Part shown: piece after piece, positions 62,415 through 64,000 of the stretch
How the letters are laid out: each line of letters begins with the position of its first letter
How positions within the stretch are numbered: the stretch's first letter is position 1
NCBI RefSeq assembly: GCF_024362695.1
Contig: NC_065408.1
Coordinates: 17,481,518-17,545,517 of the forward strand
Direction: 5' to 3'
DNA from: Pectinophora gossypiella
Lineage: Eukaryota > Arthropoda > Insecta > Lepidoptera > Gelechiidae
Length of the DNA: 64,000 bases
Translations under genes and position numbers: made by a program
Notes under the pieces: generated by a model
Told to the model about the DNA's origin: nothing
Seen by the model: the letters and a program-made list of their open reading frames with translations, nothing else
Database searches by the model: none

Positions 62415-62880
62415 CAATGGTGCTAATTCCTGTAAACACCATCTAATTTCATTTAAGTGATATCTGTCATTTTTTTATCCGCTGAAAAAGAAAGGGACGG
62501 GTAATCGACAGGCATAAAATTTATGGAACACACGTCAATTTTAACCTCTCATGTGCCAAGATACCAGACACAATAGATTTTACATTGTGTCTGGTCGAGA
62601 TCCGCGTTCCGGCGTTTAAGGGGTTAAGCAGAAATCTAAAAGAACCGTCAAAAAAATTTACATCGGCCAATAACCTGACCGAGTTAAGTTGACAGCATGT
62701 CAAACGGATTGCATACCAGCGAGATACCTTTTGATTCGATCGTGTTATTCATTCATTTACCCATTATTCCTAAAATTAAGAGCTGTGAATCATCCGTCCC
62801 TTTCCTTTTCGGCTGATAAGAAAATGAGAGGTATAACTTAAAGTAAAATTAGGAGGTGTCTGCAGGAATTGGGGCCAATG
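62415..62880. mobile_element. FB5 fold-back, split by a 79-bp TTAA element
   Basis: ATGGTGCTAATTCCTGTAAA...GTCTGCAGGAATTGGGGCCA. It is the reverse orientation of 58921-59302. Confidence 0.85.
62545..62623. mobile_element. 79-bp TTAA-flanked MITE (piggyBac-like)
   Basis: TTAA at 62541-62544 and 62624-62627. It begins CCTCTCATGTGCCAAG and ends GGCGTTTAAGGGG. The inner arms CCAGACACAATAG / ATTGTGTCTGG pair. The matching FB5 at 58921-59302 shows the uninterrupted CAATTTTAAGCAC target (in reverse). Confidence 0.9.
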
Positions 62881-63221
62881 TCTCCCTAAAATGACAAATA
62901 TGTTAATGCGGTGGAGTTCTAAACTTTTCATATAAGACGTGAACACAAAAGTTGCATTCTCTACTACCTATGCTACAAAGATGTCTAGTTCTACAATGTT
63001 GCGTCTTCATCAGGTGAGGTGATTCTCCTCAGTACCTATGTTCTATCACAGTCTGTGAGTGGAATAGAAATGTTCGCATTTAAATTTCACTTCGGTCTAT
63101 TCTAAGGTTTCCCTTTACCATGCATTTTTGCGAGGTAATAGCCCGTTTTGATACTCGGGTATTATTGGTCAGGACTGTTACAAGTTTATGGATTGGAGAA
63201 TAAGAGCAGTCCAGTGATTGT

Positions 63222-63475
63222 CCAGCGTGGTCCAGTGGTTGAGCGTTGGGCTCACGATCCGGAGGTCCCGGGTTCGAATCCCGGTGGGGACATGTCACGA
63301 AATCACTTTGTGATCCCTAGTTTGGTTAGGACATTACAGACTGATCACCCGATTGTCCAAAAAGTAAGATGATCCGTGCTTCGGAAGGCTCGGTGAGCCG
63401 TTGGTCGCGGTTACTACTTACTGATGTAAGTAAGTAGTCGTTACATGAGCCATGTAAGGGGCTTTTGGCGGCTTA
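63222..63475 (+). mobile_element. SINE-B, well-kept head, tail missing
   Basis: Head GCGTGGTCCAGTGGTTGAGC, box B GGGTTCGAATCCCGGTG, middle TTGGTTAGGACATTACAGAC, then GGCTTTTGGCGGCTTA. The usual CACACGATAGAAG tail is not there. Confidence 0.8.
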
Positions 63476-64000
63476 TTTTTCTTTTGTATGAGTATAAAGA
63501 AATGTTTTGAGCTGTACTGTACAATTAATAAGCTTTAAAGGCCTTTTAATCCTTGTTTTAATAGTGAACTTACTACCGGATTCCAAAAAAAAAAGAAAAT
63601 ATATTATATACATTACCTAATCCCAACAAAAACCTAATTCCGTCATTTTCCTTCACTATTGTGCTACCTATAATTTAATTTCGATTATTGTGATAGAAAT
63701 CGACAATACACATTCACCTGTCGAAAAAACGTGACGAAAAGCCTCTTGTTACGTCCTCGAGCACATTTAATGGATTGCTTGGTGCGAAAATCTTAACACA
63801 ATCGACAACCCACGCGGCGTAGAAAGCTATTCACAAAAGTTTGTGAAAGACTCTCGATTCCGTCTAAGTTGAAAGTGGTGAGGGGTCTGGTTATACTGGC
63901 CAGGGGAGCCTTCAAGGCCCTTCAAGTTCATTATTCTAATTGCTTTTCATAGGAAACTCAAACGGTTTACTCTTTCGAGTGGCACTCGGCAAAAGGTGGA
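63476..64000. other. No gene seen up to the window edge
   Basis: AT-rich to about 63720, then mixed composition with no frame longer than about 60 codons and no repeat match. Confidence 0.45.

Noticed and set aside
63222..63300. Functional tRNA gene
   Set aside because: Boxes A and B are present, but the sequence continues into the SINE-B body, and no 7-bp acceptor stem closes the cloverleaf. The same holds for 9462-9535, 15160-15230 and 57384-57460.

Overview
This window looks like repeat-dense, gene-poor nuclear DNA from a moth or butterfly (Lepidoptera). It is AT-rich and carries modular tRNA-headed SINEs, retroposon tails of the '...GGCGTGAGTTTATGTATG' and '...CCCAGCAGTGGG...GATGAT' kinds, TTAGG-like runs, fold-back MITEs with CAGGGTGTTAGTGACATC ends, and a Penelope-like element. 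I recall these repeat types from lepidopteran genomes; nothing was searched. I found no convincing host protein-coding gene, rRNA gene or functional tRNA gene. Every protein fragment I could recognise belongs to a retroelement.

Family labels used below are mine. SINE-A has a tRNA head and an ACGTATATAGGCTG tail. SINE-B has a tRNA head and a CACACGATAGAAGAAG tail. SINE-C has a tRNA head joined to a 5S rRNA-like body. SINE-D and SINE-F are two further tRNA-headed SINEs. Retro-B is a poly(A) retroposon with a short unknown ORF. FB1 to FB5 are fold-back (MITE-like) DNA elements. PLE is the Penelope-like element.

Layout. Positions 1-22455 are a mosaic of nested insertions. It opens with the C-terminus of a LINE reverse transcriptase and holds an inverted pair of SINE-C (17604-18251), a gap of 98 N (15417-15514), a 45-bp minisatellite (about 18961-19679) and a PLE fragment with an intact GIY-YIG domain and a 13-bp target-site duplication (19680-20433). 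Positions 22456-38322 and 38323-about 56997 are two tandem copies of one segment, nearly identical over long stretches but differing by about ten copy-specific insertions. Both outer edges and the internal junction fall in MITE ends, which suggests MITE-mediated unequal exchange, though misassembled haplotypes must be excluded. Positions 56998-64000 are again a mosaic of SINEs, FB5 fold-backs and Tc1-like MITEs.

The parts work together as a transposon community rather than a pathway. SINE-A and SINE-C seem to borrow the 3' end of the LINE seen at position 1. SINE-A, B and C share one core of about 37 nt behind unrelated heads. Many insertions can be dated relative to each other through nesting, target-site duplications and empty sites kept in the other duplicate. 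The observations most worth following are the duplication, the PLE hammerhead-like motif with a swapped core base pair, the tRNA-5S chimeric SINE, and a 79-bp TTAA-flanked element whose empty site is also in the window.
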